Source: Micromonospora matsumotoense (lineage in GTDB: Bacteria > Actinomycetota > Actinomycetes > Mycobacteriales > Micromonosporaceae). Taken from it: a stretch of 64,000 bases of DNA. The notes beneath the pieces are model-generated. The model saw only the letters and a program-made list of their open reading frames with translations. It made no database searches and was not told where the DNA came from. Position numbers and translations under genes: made by a program. Every line of letters starts with the position of its first letter. Positions within the stretch are counted from its first letter, which is position 1. The stretch is from the NCBI RefSeq assembly GCF_900091525.1, contig NZ_FMCU01000005.1, forward strand, positions 310,001 through 374,000. Direction: 5' to 3'. Below, piece by piece: positions 1-8,037 of the stretch.

Positions 1-1010
1 ATCAGCGTGCCCGCCGTGACCACCACCAGGATCACCGCCGGGTGCAGCTGCACCTGCCGCTTCATGACCAACGGCTCCAGCAGGTTGCCCTCGATCTGCT
101 GGACGGCGATCACCGCCGCCAGCACCAGCAGCGCCGTGGTCGGGCCGTTGGCGGCCAGCGCCACCAGGACGGCGACCGCGCCGGCCACCGTCGCCCCGAT
201 GATCGGGACGAAGCCGCCCAGGAAGGTGATCAGCGCCAGTGGCAGCGCCAACGGCACCCCGAGCAGCACCAGCGCCAGCCCGATGCCGAGCGCGTCGATG
301 GCCGCGATGAGCATCGTGCCCCGACTGTACGAGCCGAGGGTGCGCCAACCGGCCCGGCCCGCCTCGGCGGTCACCGTACGGTTCGGGCCGGTCATCCGGC
401 GCAGCACCCAGTGCCACATCGACCGGCCGTCCTTGAGCAGGAAGAACAGCAGCACCAGGGCGAGCAGGGCGGAGCCGGCCGCCTCGGCCGCCGTCCGGGC
501 CCCGCCGACCGGGTCCGGGGCGCTGCCGCCCAGGCCGTCGCGGACCTGCTGGACCAGCTTGTCGAGCTGGGCGTCGCTGACCGGCAGGGTCTCGGTGACG
601 AAGTCGCGGGAGCGTTGCAGCCCCTCGTCGAGCTGCTGGCTCAGCTCCCCGAACTGGGCGGCGGTCAGGTTCCACACCAGCACCCCCACCCCGACCAGCA
701 CGCCGAGCAGCAGCAGGACGGTCAGCAGCGCGGCCAGCGCGGCCGGCACCCGCAACCGGCGCAGACCCAGCAGCACCGGGTCCAGCAGCGCGGTGAGGAA
801 CAGGGTCACCGCCACGGCGATCGCCAGCGGCGCCAGCAGCACCGCCACCTTGCCCAGCAGGTAGCACCCGGACACCACGACCACCAGGCAGGCGCTCCAC
901 ACCACCGCCGTGCGGACCAGCCAGGGCAGCGTCGCCCAGGCCTGCCGTGGGGTGGGGCGGGCGCCTGCGGCCGTCACCTCGGGCGTACGCCCGGTACCGT
1001 CCTCGACCAC
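1..1010 (-). CDS. AI-2E family transporter (partial, C-terminus outside window)
   Basis: Multi-pass membrane protein of the AI-2E/YdbI permease family (PF01594); members export small solutes or act as Na+/H+ antiporters, so the substrate is unknown. Translating the minus strand gives several hydrophobic segments and, near the window edge, the family signature region containing GGFVPIIGA followed by IEGNLLEPLVM. The chosen start is GTG at 1010, preceded by a GAGGAGG ribosome binding site; about 336 residues are visible and the last few dozen are cut off at base 1. The plus-strand frames over the same bases are Gln/His- or Ser/Arg-rich shadows. Family assignment is firm, substrate is not. Confidence 0.88.
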   Translation of the reverse strand, partial: MVEDGTGRTPEVTAAGARPTPRQAWATLPWLVRTAVVWSACLVVVVSGCYLLGKVAVLLAPLAIAVAVTLFLTALLDPVLLGLRRLRVPAALAALLTVLLLLGVLVGVGVLVWNLTAAQFGELSQQLDEGLQRSRDFVTETLPVSDAQLDKLVQQVRDGLGGSAPDPVGGARTAAEAAGSALLALVLLFFLLKDGRSMWHWVLRRMTGPNRTVTAEAGRAGWRTLGSYSRGTMLIAAIDALGIGLALVLLGVPLALPLALITFLGGFVPIIGATVAGAVAVLVALAANGPTTALLVLAAVIAVQQIEGNLLEPLVMKRQVQLHPAVILVVVTAGTL

Positions 1011-1356
1011 GTCGGATCCTCCTCGGTCTCGGCGGGGTCGATACCCGACCCGGTCGACATCGACACCCGGTGGCTCAACGCCGTGCCGGCTGGTCGGTTC
1101 CGCTCAGGACGGTCGCACCCGGACGGCAACGCCCCGCCGGACGACGCCGGCACGGTGCCGCCCGCGCGGTGCCGCCCGCGCGGTGTCGCCTGAACTGTCC
1201 TGTCGCGCCGTTCAGCGGGGTGTCGCGCCGGGTCCTTCGTGGTCCGGTCGGCCCCCCCGCTCCGGCCCGCCTGCTGCCGTCGTGCTGCGGCGCGCGCCGC
1301 GGTGTTTGCGCCCGGGTGGTCGGGGAACGCAACAGGCCGACGACGAGGAGGACATC
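1011..1356. other. Intergenic gap, divergent promoters
   Basis: No gene is supported here. It separates the divergent AI-2E transporter and MT0933-type genes, so promoters for both must lie inside. It contains two adjacent copies of a 14-base GC-only repeat (GGTGCCGCCCGCGC at about 1154-1167 and 1168-1181). No convincing -10/-35 pair was recognised. Confidence 0.4.
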
Positions 1357-1539
1357 ATGAGCGATTTCATGAACAAGGCCAGGGACTTCGCCGACAAGCA
1401 CGACAAGCAGGTCGATCAGGGCCTGGACAAGGCCGGCGACTACGCCGACAAGCGGACCGGCGGCAAGTACGACGAGCAGATCGACAAGGGTGTCGACGCG
1501 GCCCAGGCGCGCACCGGTGAGGGCGACCAGGGTCGCTGA
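1357..1539 (+). CDS. Small MT0933-like antitoxin-family protein
   Basis: A 60-residue, highly charged, hydrophilic helical protein with the heptad-like DKAGDYADKRTGGKYDEQIDK pattern typical of the MT0933 antitoxin family (PF14013; mycobacterial Rv0909 is the antitoxin of Rv0910). No SRPBCC-type toxin gene lies next to it here, so the antitoxin function is not supported by context, and many actinobacterial copies are solitary and stress-related. ATG at 1357 follows a GAGGAG ribosome binding site. A strong hairpin terminator follows, so the gene is probably monocistronic. The name rests on sequence pattern only. Confidence 0.8.
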   Translation: MSDFMNKARDFADKHDKQVDQGLDKAGDYADKRTGGKYDEQIDKGVDAAQARTGEGDQGR

Positions 1540-1549
1540 GCGGTTCCCA

Positions 1550-1582
1550 CTGCCGGGTCCCCCGAACGGGGTGGCCCGGCAG
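1550..1582 (+). terminator. Intrinsic terminator after the MT0933-like gene
   Basis: Imperfect inverted repeat: CTGCCGGG...CCCC, loop GAAC, GGGG...GCCCGGCAG, starting 10 bases after the stop codon. There is no long T-tract, as usual in high-GC actinobacteria. Confidence 0.7.
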
Positions 1583-1641
1583 TCCTGTGTCAAGGACTGA
1601 TCACCTCTGGTAACCATCGAGGACTCTCGCTACCATCCGCA

Positions 1642-1654
1642 GTCATGGCATGAC
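1642..1654. promoter_or_regulatory. Palindromic candidate operator upstream of the P450 gene
   Basis: Perfect palindrome GTCATGGCATGAC, followed by a further half site GTCATG at 1665-1670. It lies about 70 bases before the P450 start codon. An operator role is inferred from symmetry and position only; no regulator gene is adjacent. Confidence 0.35.
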
Positions 1655-1723
1655 TCACTGTTGGGTCATGCGGGTGGATCGGCCCGCGACTCCGCAGGCC
1701 GTCGACGAGAGGGAGCATCCCCG

Positions 1724-2935
1724 GTGACCGAGACGACGACGCACACCACGAAGGCCCGGCCATTTCCGTTCAGCGAGCCGAACCGGCTCGAGGTCGACCC
1801 CTGCTTCGCCGGGCTGCGCCGCGACGAGCCGCTGGTCCGGGTGCAACTCCCGTTCGGGGAGCCGGCCTGGCTCGCCACCCGGCACGCCGATGTGCGCACC
1901 GTGTTGGGTGATCCCCGGTTCAGTCGGGCCGCCGCCGTCGGCCGGGACGAGCCGCGCAGCGTCCCCTATCAGCGGGATGTCGGCATCATCGGGATGGACC
2001 CGCCCGAGCACAGCCGGTTGCGCCGGTTGGCAGCCAAGGCGTTCACCGCCCGGAGGGTCGAGGAACTGCGCCCGCGCACCCGGGAGTTGGCCGACGAACT
2101 GGTGACCGGCATGATCGCCGCCGGGTCGCCGGCCGACCTGGTCGCCCACATCGCCACCCCGCTGCCGATCCGGGTCATCTGCGACCTGCTCGGCGTGCCG
2201 GTCGCCGACCAGGACCGGTTCCACACCTGGTCCGAGGCGATCGTGTCGACCACCTCGCTGCGGCCGGAGGTGGCGGAGAGCTACCTCGACCAGCTGCTGT
2301 CGTACATGGCGGGGCTGATCGCCCAGCGGCGGGTGACCCCCACCGACGACCTGCTCGGGGCGATGGTCCGGGCCCGCGACGAGAACGCCGACCGGCTCAC
2401 CGAGAACGAGGTGGTACACCTGGCGGCGGGGCTGCTGGCCGCCGGCCACGAGACCACCGTGACCCAGATTCCCAACCTGGTCTACGTCCTGCTCACCGAG
2501 CCGGAGGTCTGGCAGCGGCTGCTCACCGAGCCGGCCCTGGTGCCGTCCGCCGTGGAGGAACTGCTGCGTTTCATCCCGCTCGGTGCCAGCTCCGCGTTCC
2601 CCCGGTACGCCCTGGAGGACATCGAACTCGGTGGGGTGCTGGTCCGCGCCGGTGAACCGGTGCTGGTCTCCATCCCCTCGGCCAACCGGGACGAGAGCAT
2701 CTTCCCCGACGCCGACCGGTTGGACCTCGACCGGGAGGCGAACCCGCACCTCGCCTTCGGGCACGGCCCGCACCACTGCATCGGCGCCCAACTGGTCCGG
2801 GTGGAGCTTCAGGTGGTCCTGGAGACGCTGCTGGCCCGTACCCCGGGCCTGCGGCTGGCGGTGCCCGAGTCGGCGCTCACCTGGAAGAGCGGCCTGTTGG
2901 TCCGGGGCCTGACGGCGTTGCCCGTCAGCTGGTAG
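1724..2935 (+). CDS. Cytochrome P450
   Basis: Soluble bacterial-class cytochrome P450 of 403 residues, the usual length. Diagnostic parts are all visible: the I-helix oxygen-activation motif AGHETT, the K-helix ExxR as EELLR, and the haem loop FGHGPHHCIGAQL with the ligand cysteine near residue 351. It should catalyse a monooxygenation using electrons from the ferredoxin encoded 19 bases downstream. GTG at 1724, with GAGGGAG before it, is preferred over an in-frame upstream start at 1661 whose extra 21 residues are low-complexity. The closest style is the actinobacterial CYP105/CYP107 group. The substrate cannot be told, and no biosynthetic genes flank it. Confidence 0.95.
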   Translation: MTETTTHTTKARPFPFSEPNRLEVDPCFAGLRRDEPLVRVQLPFGEPAWLATRHADVRTVLGDPRFSRAAAVGRDEPRSVPYQRDVGIIGMDPPEHSRLRRLAAKAFTARRVEELRPRTRELADELVTGMIAAGSPADLVAHIATPLPIRVICDLLGVPVADQDRFHTWSEAIVSTTSLRPEVAESYLDQLLSYMAGLIAQRRVTPTDDLLGAMVRARDENADRLTENEVVHLAAGLLAAGHETTVTQIPNLVYVLLTEPEVWQRLLTEPALVPSAVEELLRFIPLGASSAFPRYALEDIELGGVLVRAGEPVLVSIPSANRDESIFPDADRLDLDREANPHLAFGHGPHHCIGAQLVRVELQVVLETLLARTPGLRLAVPESALTWKSGLLVRGLTALPVSW

Positions 2936-2954
2936 ACGGAAAGGCGGAGGGCAG

Positions 2955-3185
2955 ATGGGGGAGCACGGCTGGCGGGTGCACGTGGACCCGACCCGGTGCA
3001 TCGGGGCGGGGATCTGCGCGAGCTACGCCCCGGCCCACTTCGTACTGGTGAACGGGTTGTCCCGGCCGTTGGCCGAGCGGATCGACCCGGCGGACGCGGT
3101 GCTGGACGCCGCCGAGTCCTGTCCGATGGAGGCGATCGTGGTGTCCGACGCCGCGGACGACAGCCGGATCGCCCCGGAACCGTGA
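2955..3185 (+). CDS. [3Fe-4S] ferredoxin, P450 redox partner
   Basis: A 76-residue ferredoxin with CIGAGIC near the N-terminus and a C-terminal CPMEAI, the arrangement of single-cluster [3Fe-4S] ferredoxins that pass electrons to actinobacterial P450s. The middle cysteine of a 4Fe-4S motif is replaced (C-x5-C rather than C-x2-C-x2-C), which fits a 3Fe cluster. It follows the P450 in the same direction after 19 bases with a GGAGGG ribosome binding site, so the two form an operon. A ferredoxin reductase must be encoded elsewhere. Confidence 0.93.
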   Translation: MGEHGWRVHVDPTRCIGAGICASYAPAHFVLVNGLSRPLAERIDPADAVLDAAESCPMEAIVVSDAADDSRIAPEP

Positions 3186-3187
3186 CC

Positions 3188-3233
3188 GGGCGGTGGCCGG
3201 CTCCGGCGGGGTACCCGGAGCCGGCCACCGCCC
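3188..3233. terminator. Bidirectional terminator between ferredoxin and hemerythrin genes
   Basis: Perfect 19-bp stem (GGGCGGTGGCCGGCTCCGG and its complement) with an 8-base loop, placed between two convergent genes. It begins two bases after the ferredoxin stop codon and ends five bases before the hemerythrin stop. Confidence 0.85.
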
Positions 3234-3237
3234 CCGC

Positions 3238-3840
3238 TCAACCCTGGTCGTCGTGCAGCTCCGCCATGGTGGTGGGCCGCCCGCTCAGCGTGTCCCTGAT
3301 CCGGTCCACCAGACCCGTGCCGGGGTTGAAGAGCCGGTTCGCCGGCGGGTGGTCCGGAGCGCCGGGATGCGGGCGGGTCGGCAGGTGCCGCTTCGCCGCC
3401 TGCACCCGGTCGGCCAGCTCGACCAGTTCCTCGTGGGCCACCGCAGCCCGCAACCGGGGAAAGAGCTCCGCCTCCTCCTCCTTCACGTGGTGCCGGATGC
3501 TCTTCGTCAGGTGGGAGATCAGCGGCGCGAAGCGGACGTCGGACGGCTCCAGTGGCTCCAACTCCTTCAGCGTCCGCTCGGCGGCGGCATGCTCGGCGAT
3601 CTCGTGTTCGGTCAGCTGATCGCCGTCGGGCAACGCCCGGCGGGCGGTCGGGTAGACGTACATCTCCTCGGCGACCGCGTGCCGGACCAACTCGGCGATC
3701 AGCACGTCGGCCAGCCGGCGACGATGCTCGGCGGTGCCCTGTCCGGTCTCCAGCTCCCCGAAGATCGCCTCGATCTCGTGGTGGTCGGCGGTCAGGATGT
3801 CCACGACGTCCTGACCCGTGGCGGCCTGTGCGTTGCTCAT
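3238..3840 (-). CDS. Hemerythrin HHE domain protein
   Basis: A 200-residue cytoplasmic protein whose first ~150 residues form a four-helix hemerythrin-type bundle. Candidate di-iron ligands are DHHEIEAIF near residue 21, HAVAEEMYVYP, HEIAEH and HHVKEEEAELFP. Such actinobacterial proteins sense or store O2, NO or peroxide equivalents; the exact ligand is unknown. The Pro-rich C-terminal tail is unlike the core. ATG at 3840 is preceded by an AAGGGG ribosome binding site, so an in-frame extension to 3906 was not used. The gene is convergent with the P450/ferredoxin operon. Confidence 0.88.
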   Translation of the reverse strand: MSNAQAATGQDVVDILTADHHEIEAIFGELETGQGTAEHRRRLADVLIAELVRHAVAEEMYVYPTARRALPDGDQLTEHEIAEHAAAERTLKELEPLEPSDVRFAPLISHLTKSIRHHVKEEEAELFPRLRAAVAHEELVELADRVQAAKRHLPTRPHPGAPDHPPANRLFNPGTGLVDRIRDTLSGRPTTMAELHDDQG

Positions 3841-3958
3841 CTCGGTGCCCCTTACCGGTTGCGGACGGATCGGCTCCTGGCGGGGCCTGTACCCGCCCGG
3901 CGCCACCCGAACCCACCGCCGTCGATGGGAGGGTGCCGGACACCGGCGGTGCGGGGTC

Positions 3959-4384
3959 CTAAGCGGACTCGGCGGGCGGGAGGGAACCCAGCAGACGGGT
4001 CACGGTGATCTCGATGACCACCCGCTCGGGGTTCGGACGCGGCTGGCGGTAGCGCTCGGCGTACCGGCGCTCCGCCTCGGCCACCGCTTCGGGGTCGGTG
4101 CGCAGTACCGCCCGCCCCTCGACGGTCAGCCACCAGCGGCCGTCGAGGTGACAGGCCGCGACCGGGACGCCCGCCGGGCCGGCGGCGGCGACGTACCGGG
4201 CCTTGGCCGAACCACCGGAGGTGATCACCCGGGCCAGCCCGGCCGCCGCGTCGTAGGTCAACCCGACCGGTACGACGTGCGGCGTGCCGTCGGGACGCGG
4301 AGTGGTCAGCGTCGCCAGGTGCCGCTCCCGGCAGAAGGCGAGGACACGCTCGTCGTACGGGTCCAACCGATGCCTGCCGGCCAT
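3959..4384 (-). CDS. PPOX-class F420/FMN-dependent oxidoreductase
   Basis: A 141-residue split beta-barrel protein of the pyridoxamine-phosphate-oxidase-like family, close in pattern to mycobacterial Rv1155-type F420 enzymes. Visible markers are the N-terminal LATLTTPRPDGTPHVVPVGL strand pair, the SAKARYVAA phosphate-binding region and WWLTVEGRAVL. It probably binds F420 or FMN and reduces a small substrate. It stands alone on the minus strand, about 120 bases upstream of the hemerythrin gene. Family assignment is good, cofactor choice is inference. Confidence 0.85.
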   Translation of the reverse strand: MAGRHRLDPYDERVLAFCRERHLATLTTPRPDGTPHVVPVGLTYDAAAGLARVITSGGSAKARYVAAAGPAGVPVAACHLDGRWWLTVEGRAVLRTDPEAVAEAERRYAERYRQPRPNPERVVIEITVTRLLGSLPPAESA

Positions 4385-4430
4385 GTCCGTTCCCCGTCCC
4401 GTGGCCGGTGTCGCCCCGGCTCGGCCCTGA

Positions 4431-4793
4431 TCATGACACGATCTGGCGGGACTGGCCCTGGCCGGGCGCGGTGCCCGAGCCGTCGGGCAGCGCCCCCGCG
4501 TGGCCGGGCGGCGGCCGATCGGCGGCCCGGCGGCGGTGGGCCAGGCGACCCAGGTAGATCAGTGCCCCGGCCAGCACACCCATGTCGTCCAGGTAGATCG
4601 GGTCGGGCAGCACGTCGACCGGAAGGACCGTGTAGATCAGCGCGCCGTAGAAGGCCACCTTGCCGCCGACGCCGAGCGAGCCGAGCAGCCGCCGGGTGCG
4701 GATCACCCGTACCGCCAGCAGGACCGCGCCGACCAACGTCGCCAGCGCCAGGATGCCGCCGACGACCACGAGCGCCCACATCTCCCGGGACAT
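4431..4793 (-). CDS. YkvA-like DUF1232 membrane protein
   Basis: A 120-residue protein with an N-terminal membrane helix (residues ~6-30) and a second hydrophobic stretch holding the DUF1232 core YTVLPVDVLPDPIYLDDMGVL, in which PxDxxPD is the family mark. Function of the family is unknown. The C-terminal ~30 residues are Pro/Gly/Gln-rich. ATG at 4793 is the first start. It lies 46 bases upstream of the split-barrel oxidoreductase on the same strand and may be cotranscribed. Confidence 0.82.
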   Translation of the reverse strand: MSREMWALVVVGGILALATLVGAVLLAVRVIRTRRLLGSLGVGGKVAFYGALIYTVLPVDVLPDPIYLDDMGVLAGALIYLGRLAHRRRAADRPPPGHAGALPDGSGTAPGQGQSRQIVS

Positions 4794-4871
4794 GTCCGCA
4801 ACGCTAACCCAGCCCCGCCCGCCGCGCCGGTCTGCGTCGCCGACCCGGCGGGTCGAGCGGTGGTGGTCGGG

Positions 4872-5669
4872 TCAGTAGGCGGCGACGGCGGCCCGGCCGC
4901 GTGCCACGACGGTGTTCTCCCGGGTGGCTTCCGTCGACGGGCGCGGGCTCTCCGGCATCGGCAGCACCGACTCGGCCCGCTCCGGTCGGCGGTCCCGCGC
5001 GGCGAACGCCTCGTCCCGCAGGCTGCGGGCCGCCGCACCGGCCATGTCGGCGGCCCGCCAGGCCGCCTGCTCCCGCGCTACCGCCGCCCGGTGCCGGGCC
5101 GCCAGGTGGTCCCGCGTCGCGCGGCGCAGCACCAGTTCCTGCTCCACGGGGTGCCGGCGCGGGTCCCAACCGGCGCGGCGCGCGAAGACGTCGTCGAGCT
5201 GCGCGTCCGACAGGTCGCCCCGGCGGTGCGCGTCCACGGCGGCCCGGTGCAGCCACCGCTCCCGGTCGGCGTACTCGGCCGGGGTCTGGCCGGTGTGCGG
5301 CAGCGGCATGGCCGCGGCGGCGACGAGCCGGCGCAGGTGCGCCTCGGCCGACTCCAGGGTCGTCCAGGCCGACTCGACCTCGTCCTGGGCGGCCAGCCAC
5401 TCGGCGCGCAGCCGGCCGGCGGTGGTGCCCGCCCGGTCGGCAGCCACGGCGACCTCCCCGGCGTACCGGGTGTGCTCCCGGTCCTGCTCGGCGCGGTCCG
5501 GGTCGGTCGGCAGGGCGGCCTCCCGGAACCGGCCGGCCACCGCCAGCCGCAGCCGGCCGGGACGGACCACCAGGGCCGCGACGGCGACGGCCGCGACGGC
5601 GAGCAGGATCAGCCAGATGACGGCGGCGGCGGGGACGTCGGGCAGGACGGCGGAGAAGACGGTCTGCAT
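4872..5669 (-). CDS. Membrane-anchored coiled-coil protein, unknown function
   Basis: A 265-residue protein not recognised as a named family. A single N-terminal membrane helix (residues ~10-35, PAAAVIWLILLAVAAVAVAA) is followed by a long Ala/Arg/Glu-rich, probably coiled-coil cytoplasmic region and a short Pro-containing tail. ATG at 5669 has GTGAGG eight bases upstream, so it is preferred over a start eight codons further out. It is the third of a run of minus-strand genes with small gaps. Codon use is typical of the window. The function is unknown. Confidence 0.65.
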   Translation of the reverse strand: MQTVFSAVLPDVPAAAVIWLILLAVAAVAVAALVVRPGRLRLAVAGRFREAALPTDPDRAEQDREHTRYAGEVAVAADRAGTTAGRLRAEWLAAQDEVESAWTTLESAEAHLRRLVAAAAMPLPHTGQTPAEYADRERWLHRAAVDAHRRGDLSDAQLDDVFARRAGWDPRRHPVEQELVLRRATRDHLAARHRAAVAREQAAWRAADMAGAAARSLRDEAFAARDRRPERAESVLPMPESPRPSTEATRENTVVARGRAAVAAY

Positions 5670-5850
5670 CACCAGCACCTCACGGTGGAACAACGATGTG
5701 GACGGACGGGAGCCCGGCAGGGGGCGGGAGCTGTGGGCGGCGGGTCCGGAGAGGACCGGTCCGGGTCGGACCGGCTCGCTTCGGGCCGGGTCGCGGTCGG
5801 GAGTGGACGGACGGCGACGGTCGGCCGGGCACCGAGTGGTGCCGCGCCGC

Positions 5851-6222
5851 TCAGCCCCGGGGCGGGCCGCGCCGGCCGGTGGCGTCCCGGGCCGGGTCTG
5901 GCGTCGCCACGTCGACCCGCGCGGCGGGCCGTACCGTGGGCTCGTGGGCGGAGCCGGCGGGCAGCGGCCGGGAGTGCTCCTCGGTGAGCCGCTCGTGCCC
6001 GGCGCGGGTGTCGACGAGCCCGTCGTCCCCGGGCCGGGTGTCGGCCGGTAGCGTCGCCACCCGGGAGGTCACCACGGGCGGTCGGGCGGCGGCGGCCGGG
6101 CCACCGGCGGCGGCGAACAGCCCGCCGAGGCCGACGGTGAGCACCAGCGCGGTGACCGCCAGCCGGGTCAGGTCGCGCAGCCTCGACACCCAGACGGGCG
6201 GGGTGGAAGCTACGCGGATCAC
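5851..6222 (-). CDS. Small membrane-anchored or secreted protein, unknown
   Basis: A 123-residue frame with GTG at 6222, a basic N-terminus (RLRDLTR) and one strong hydrophobic segment (residues ~20-45) ending in an Ala-rich stretch that could be a signal peptide cleavage region; the rest is a Thr/Asp/Pro-rich disordered tail. No family recognised. No good ribosome binding site is seen, and a plus-strand frame overlaps, but that one has no recognisable protein features. Moderate confidence that it is real. Confidence 0.5.
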   Translation of the reverse strand: MIRVASTPPVWVSRLRDLTRLAVTALVLTVGLGGLFAAAGGPAAAARPPVVTSRVATLPADTRPGDDGLVDTRAGHERLTEEHSRPLPAGSAHEPTVRPAARVDVATPDPARDATGRRGPPRG

Positions 6223-6608
6223 CCGTCCAACCTATCCCCCGCCGACCGTCCGCGCAGCGTCGGCGACCCGACCGGACGAGTGACCCGGGGCACGGTGTGC
6301 CCTGTGGACGGACCGTTCCCCTCCGGGATGCGCCCGCTGACCTGCTCCTGGATGTATCGACGGGGATGAGAGTGCCGTCAGTTTCCCGCCGACCGGTCGG
6401 GGCACTTCGCCGACGGCGCGACGCCCTGCCGCGCCGGAACCGACCGACCGGAGGAGACACCATGGGAGTACGTCGTCAGGTCGCTGCGGCCGGGTCGCTG
6501 TCTCGCGCGGCGGTGCTGTCTCGCGCGGCGGCCGGTGAGCGGCCGGGCAACCGACGGCCGTCCCCGTCTACACCCGACGGTCCGTCCGGGGCGGGGCGGG
6601 TCGTCGGC
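6223..6608. other. Intergenic gap with an orphan ribosome binding site and ATG
   Basis: No gene is clearly supported. A near-ideal GGAGGAG followed by ATG at 6462 opens a plus-strand frame whose first 24 codons contain two copies of the 16-base CTGTCTCGCGCGGCGG. The frame then runs antisense through the winged-helix gene to 7052, which looks like a shadow. It may be the start of a gene that has lost its body. Confidence 0.35.
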
Positions 6609-6938
6609 TCAGGCGTCGTGGTCGGCGTGGTCCGGGGTGAAGAGGGCGAGCAGGTCACCGACGTGGCGGTCGGCCTCGGCGGGATGCCGGAAATGGCCGC
6701 TCGGGTTGATGGTGTACTCGTTGCGCCGACCGACCCGGGTACGCCGCAGGTAGCCGCCGGTCTCCAGGTCCGCGACGATCGCCTGGGCGGCCCGTTCGGT
6801 CACCCCGACCTCCTCGGCGACGTCCCGCAGCCGGGCGGTGGGGTTGCGGGCGATGGCGAGCAGCACGTGACCGTGGTTGGTGAGGAACGTCCAGTTCCGG
6901 GTGCTCCCGGTGCCGCCTGTCGTCGCCATGACGGTCAT
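6609..6938 (-). CDS. Winged helix-turn-helix regulator (MarR/ArsR-like)
   Basis: A 109-residue protein consisting of one winged-helix domain: NWTFLTNHGHVLLAIARNP (helix 1), RLRDVAEEVGVTERAAQAIVADLE (HTH, with AQAIVADL as recognition helix) and the wing GGYLRRTRVGRRNEYTINP. Short stand-alone proteins of this kind are common in Micromonospora and Streptomyces. ATG at 6938 is chosen; an internal ATG three codons on is possible. It is transcribed divergently from the carbonic anhydrase across a 204-base intergenic region, so it may regulate that gene or itself. Confidence 0.85.
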   Translation of the reverse strand: MTVMATTGGTGSTRNWTFLTNHGHVLLAIARNPTARLRDVAEEVGVTERAAQAIVADLETGGYLRRTRVGRRNEYTINPSGHFRHPAEADRHVGDLLALFTPDHADHDA

Positions 6939-7142
6939 CGTATGGCGCGTCCCTGGGAGGCCCGTCGTCGGCCGTCGGGTCTGGCCGTCGGTCTCGACCC
7001 GCCGTCGACATCGTTCCGACCGAAGCCTGAAACGTGTATCACGAAATCTTGACGTACCTTTCGCTGCGTGTGACCGTGGGAACACGGCCGTCGTCGCCGC
7101 CGGCCGGCGTGACCAGGTGCGATTCCGGACCGAGGTGAGGCA

Positions 7143-7898
7143 ATGGCCCCGATCACTCCGACCCAGGCGCTGGCCGAGCTGTCTGCCGGCAACCGGCGTT
7201 TCGTCGCCGGGGAGCCGCGCCACCCCAATCAGGGCGCCGGCCACCGGGCCGCCGTCGCCGACGGCCAGCATCCCTTCGCCGTCATCGTCGGCTGCTCCGA
7301 CTCCCGGCTCGCCGCCGAGATCATCTTTGACCGGGGTCTGGGTGATCTCTTCGTGGTCCGGACGGCCGGGCACACCGCCGGGCCGGAGGTGCTCGGCAGC
7401 GTCGAGTACGCGGTGACGATCCTCGGCACCCCGCTGGTGGTGGTCCTCGGGCACGACTCCTGCGGGGCGGTGCAGGCCGCCCGGGACGCCGCCCGCACCG
7501 GCACCCAGCCCCCGGGGCACCTCTACTCGGTGGTCGCCGCCGTCGGGCCCAGCCTGCGCCGGGCGGCCCAGGAGGGGGTGCACGACATCGACGGGATCGT
7601 CGACATCCACATCGCGCAGACCGTCGAGGTGCTGCTCGGCAACTCCCCGGTGATCGCCGCCGAGGTGGCCGCCGGGCGGTGTGCGGTGGTCGGGATGTCC
7701 TACCGGCTCGCCGCCGGTGAGGTCCGCCAGGTGGCCCCGGCCCACGCTCCGGCTGCCGAGGTGCCCACGCTCACCGCCACGGTGTCCGGGCCTGCCGGGG
7801 CGACGGCCGATGCCGCCGGGGTGCTGGCGGGCGTCGACGCCGGGCCGGTCGGGTCCGCTGTCCCGGCGACCGGCGAGCCGGCGACCGTCGCCGGCTGA
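7143..7898 (+). CDS. Beta-class carbonic anhydrase
   Basis: Interconverts CO2 and bicarbonate in the cytoplasm. Zinc ligands and catalytic dyad are visible: C51-S-D53-S-R55 and H104-D-S-C107-G. The core ends near residue 200; the remaining ~50 residues are an Ala/Pro/Val-rich, low-complexity extension not seen in minimal beta-CAs. ATG at 7143 follows GAGGTGAGG. It has its own promoter region opposite a winged-helix gene, and a strong terminator follows. Confidence 0.95.
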   Translation: MAPITPTQALAELSAGNRRFVAGEPRHPNQGAGHRAAVADGQHPFAVIVGCSDSRLAAEIIFDRGLGDLFVVRTAGHTAGPEVLGSVEYAVTILGTPLVVVLGHDSCGAVQAARDAARTGTQPPGHLYSVVAAVGPSLRRAAQEGVHDIDGIVDIHIAQTVEVLLGNSPVIAAEVAAGRCAVVGMSYRLAAGEVRQVAPAHAPAAEVPTLTATVSGPAGATADAAGVLAGVDAGPVGSAVPATGEPATVAG

Positions 7899-7915
7899 GA
7901 CCTGGTCACGACGTA

Positions 7916-7940
7916 GGCCGCCCGGCTGGACCGGGCGGCC
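7916..7940 (+). terminator. Terminator after carbonic anhydrase
   Basis: Perfect 10-bp stem GGCCGCCCGG / CCGGGCGGCC with a 5-base loop CTGGA, starting 18 bases after the stop codon. Confidence 0.85.
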
Positions 7941-7950
7941 TTCGCGTGGT

Positions 7951-8030
7951 GCGCGATCAACTCGCCGGGGGCGATGATGCGGTGTTCAGGGGTCTCGGAT
8001 ACCGCATCAACGACGCCACCGTGTCGATCA
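7951..8030. repeat. Intergenic imperfect palindrome, copy A of a two-copy family
   Basis: Begins GCGCGATCAACTC and carries inverted arms GATGCGGT (7976-7983) and ACCGCATC (8001-8008). Its layout and much of its sequence match the better-preserved copy at 19052-19138 (shared GATCAACTC, CGATG.TGCGGTGTTC, TCGGA.ACCGCA). It lies between two convergent genes, ending just before the stop of the minus-strand neighbour. Confidence 0.65.
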
Positions 8031-8037
8031 TGTCCGG

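Noticed and set aside
42..1193. Long plus-strand frame rich in Gln, His and Arg
   Set aside because: It is the antisense shadow of the AI-2E transporter: the minus strand shows membrane helices and family motifs, whereas this frame is low-complexity.
1655..3001. 448-codon minus-strand frame opposite the P450 gene
   Set aside because: The plus strand encodes a complete P450 with all motifs; the opposite frame is a compositional shadow.
5696..6283. 195-codon plus-strand frame
   Set aside because: Gly/Arg/Ser-rich composition with no motif; the minus-strand frame with a membrane helix explains the region better.
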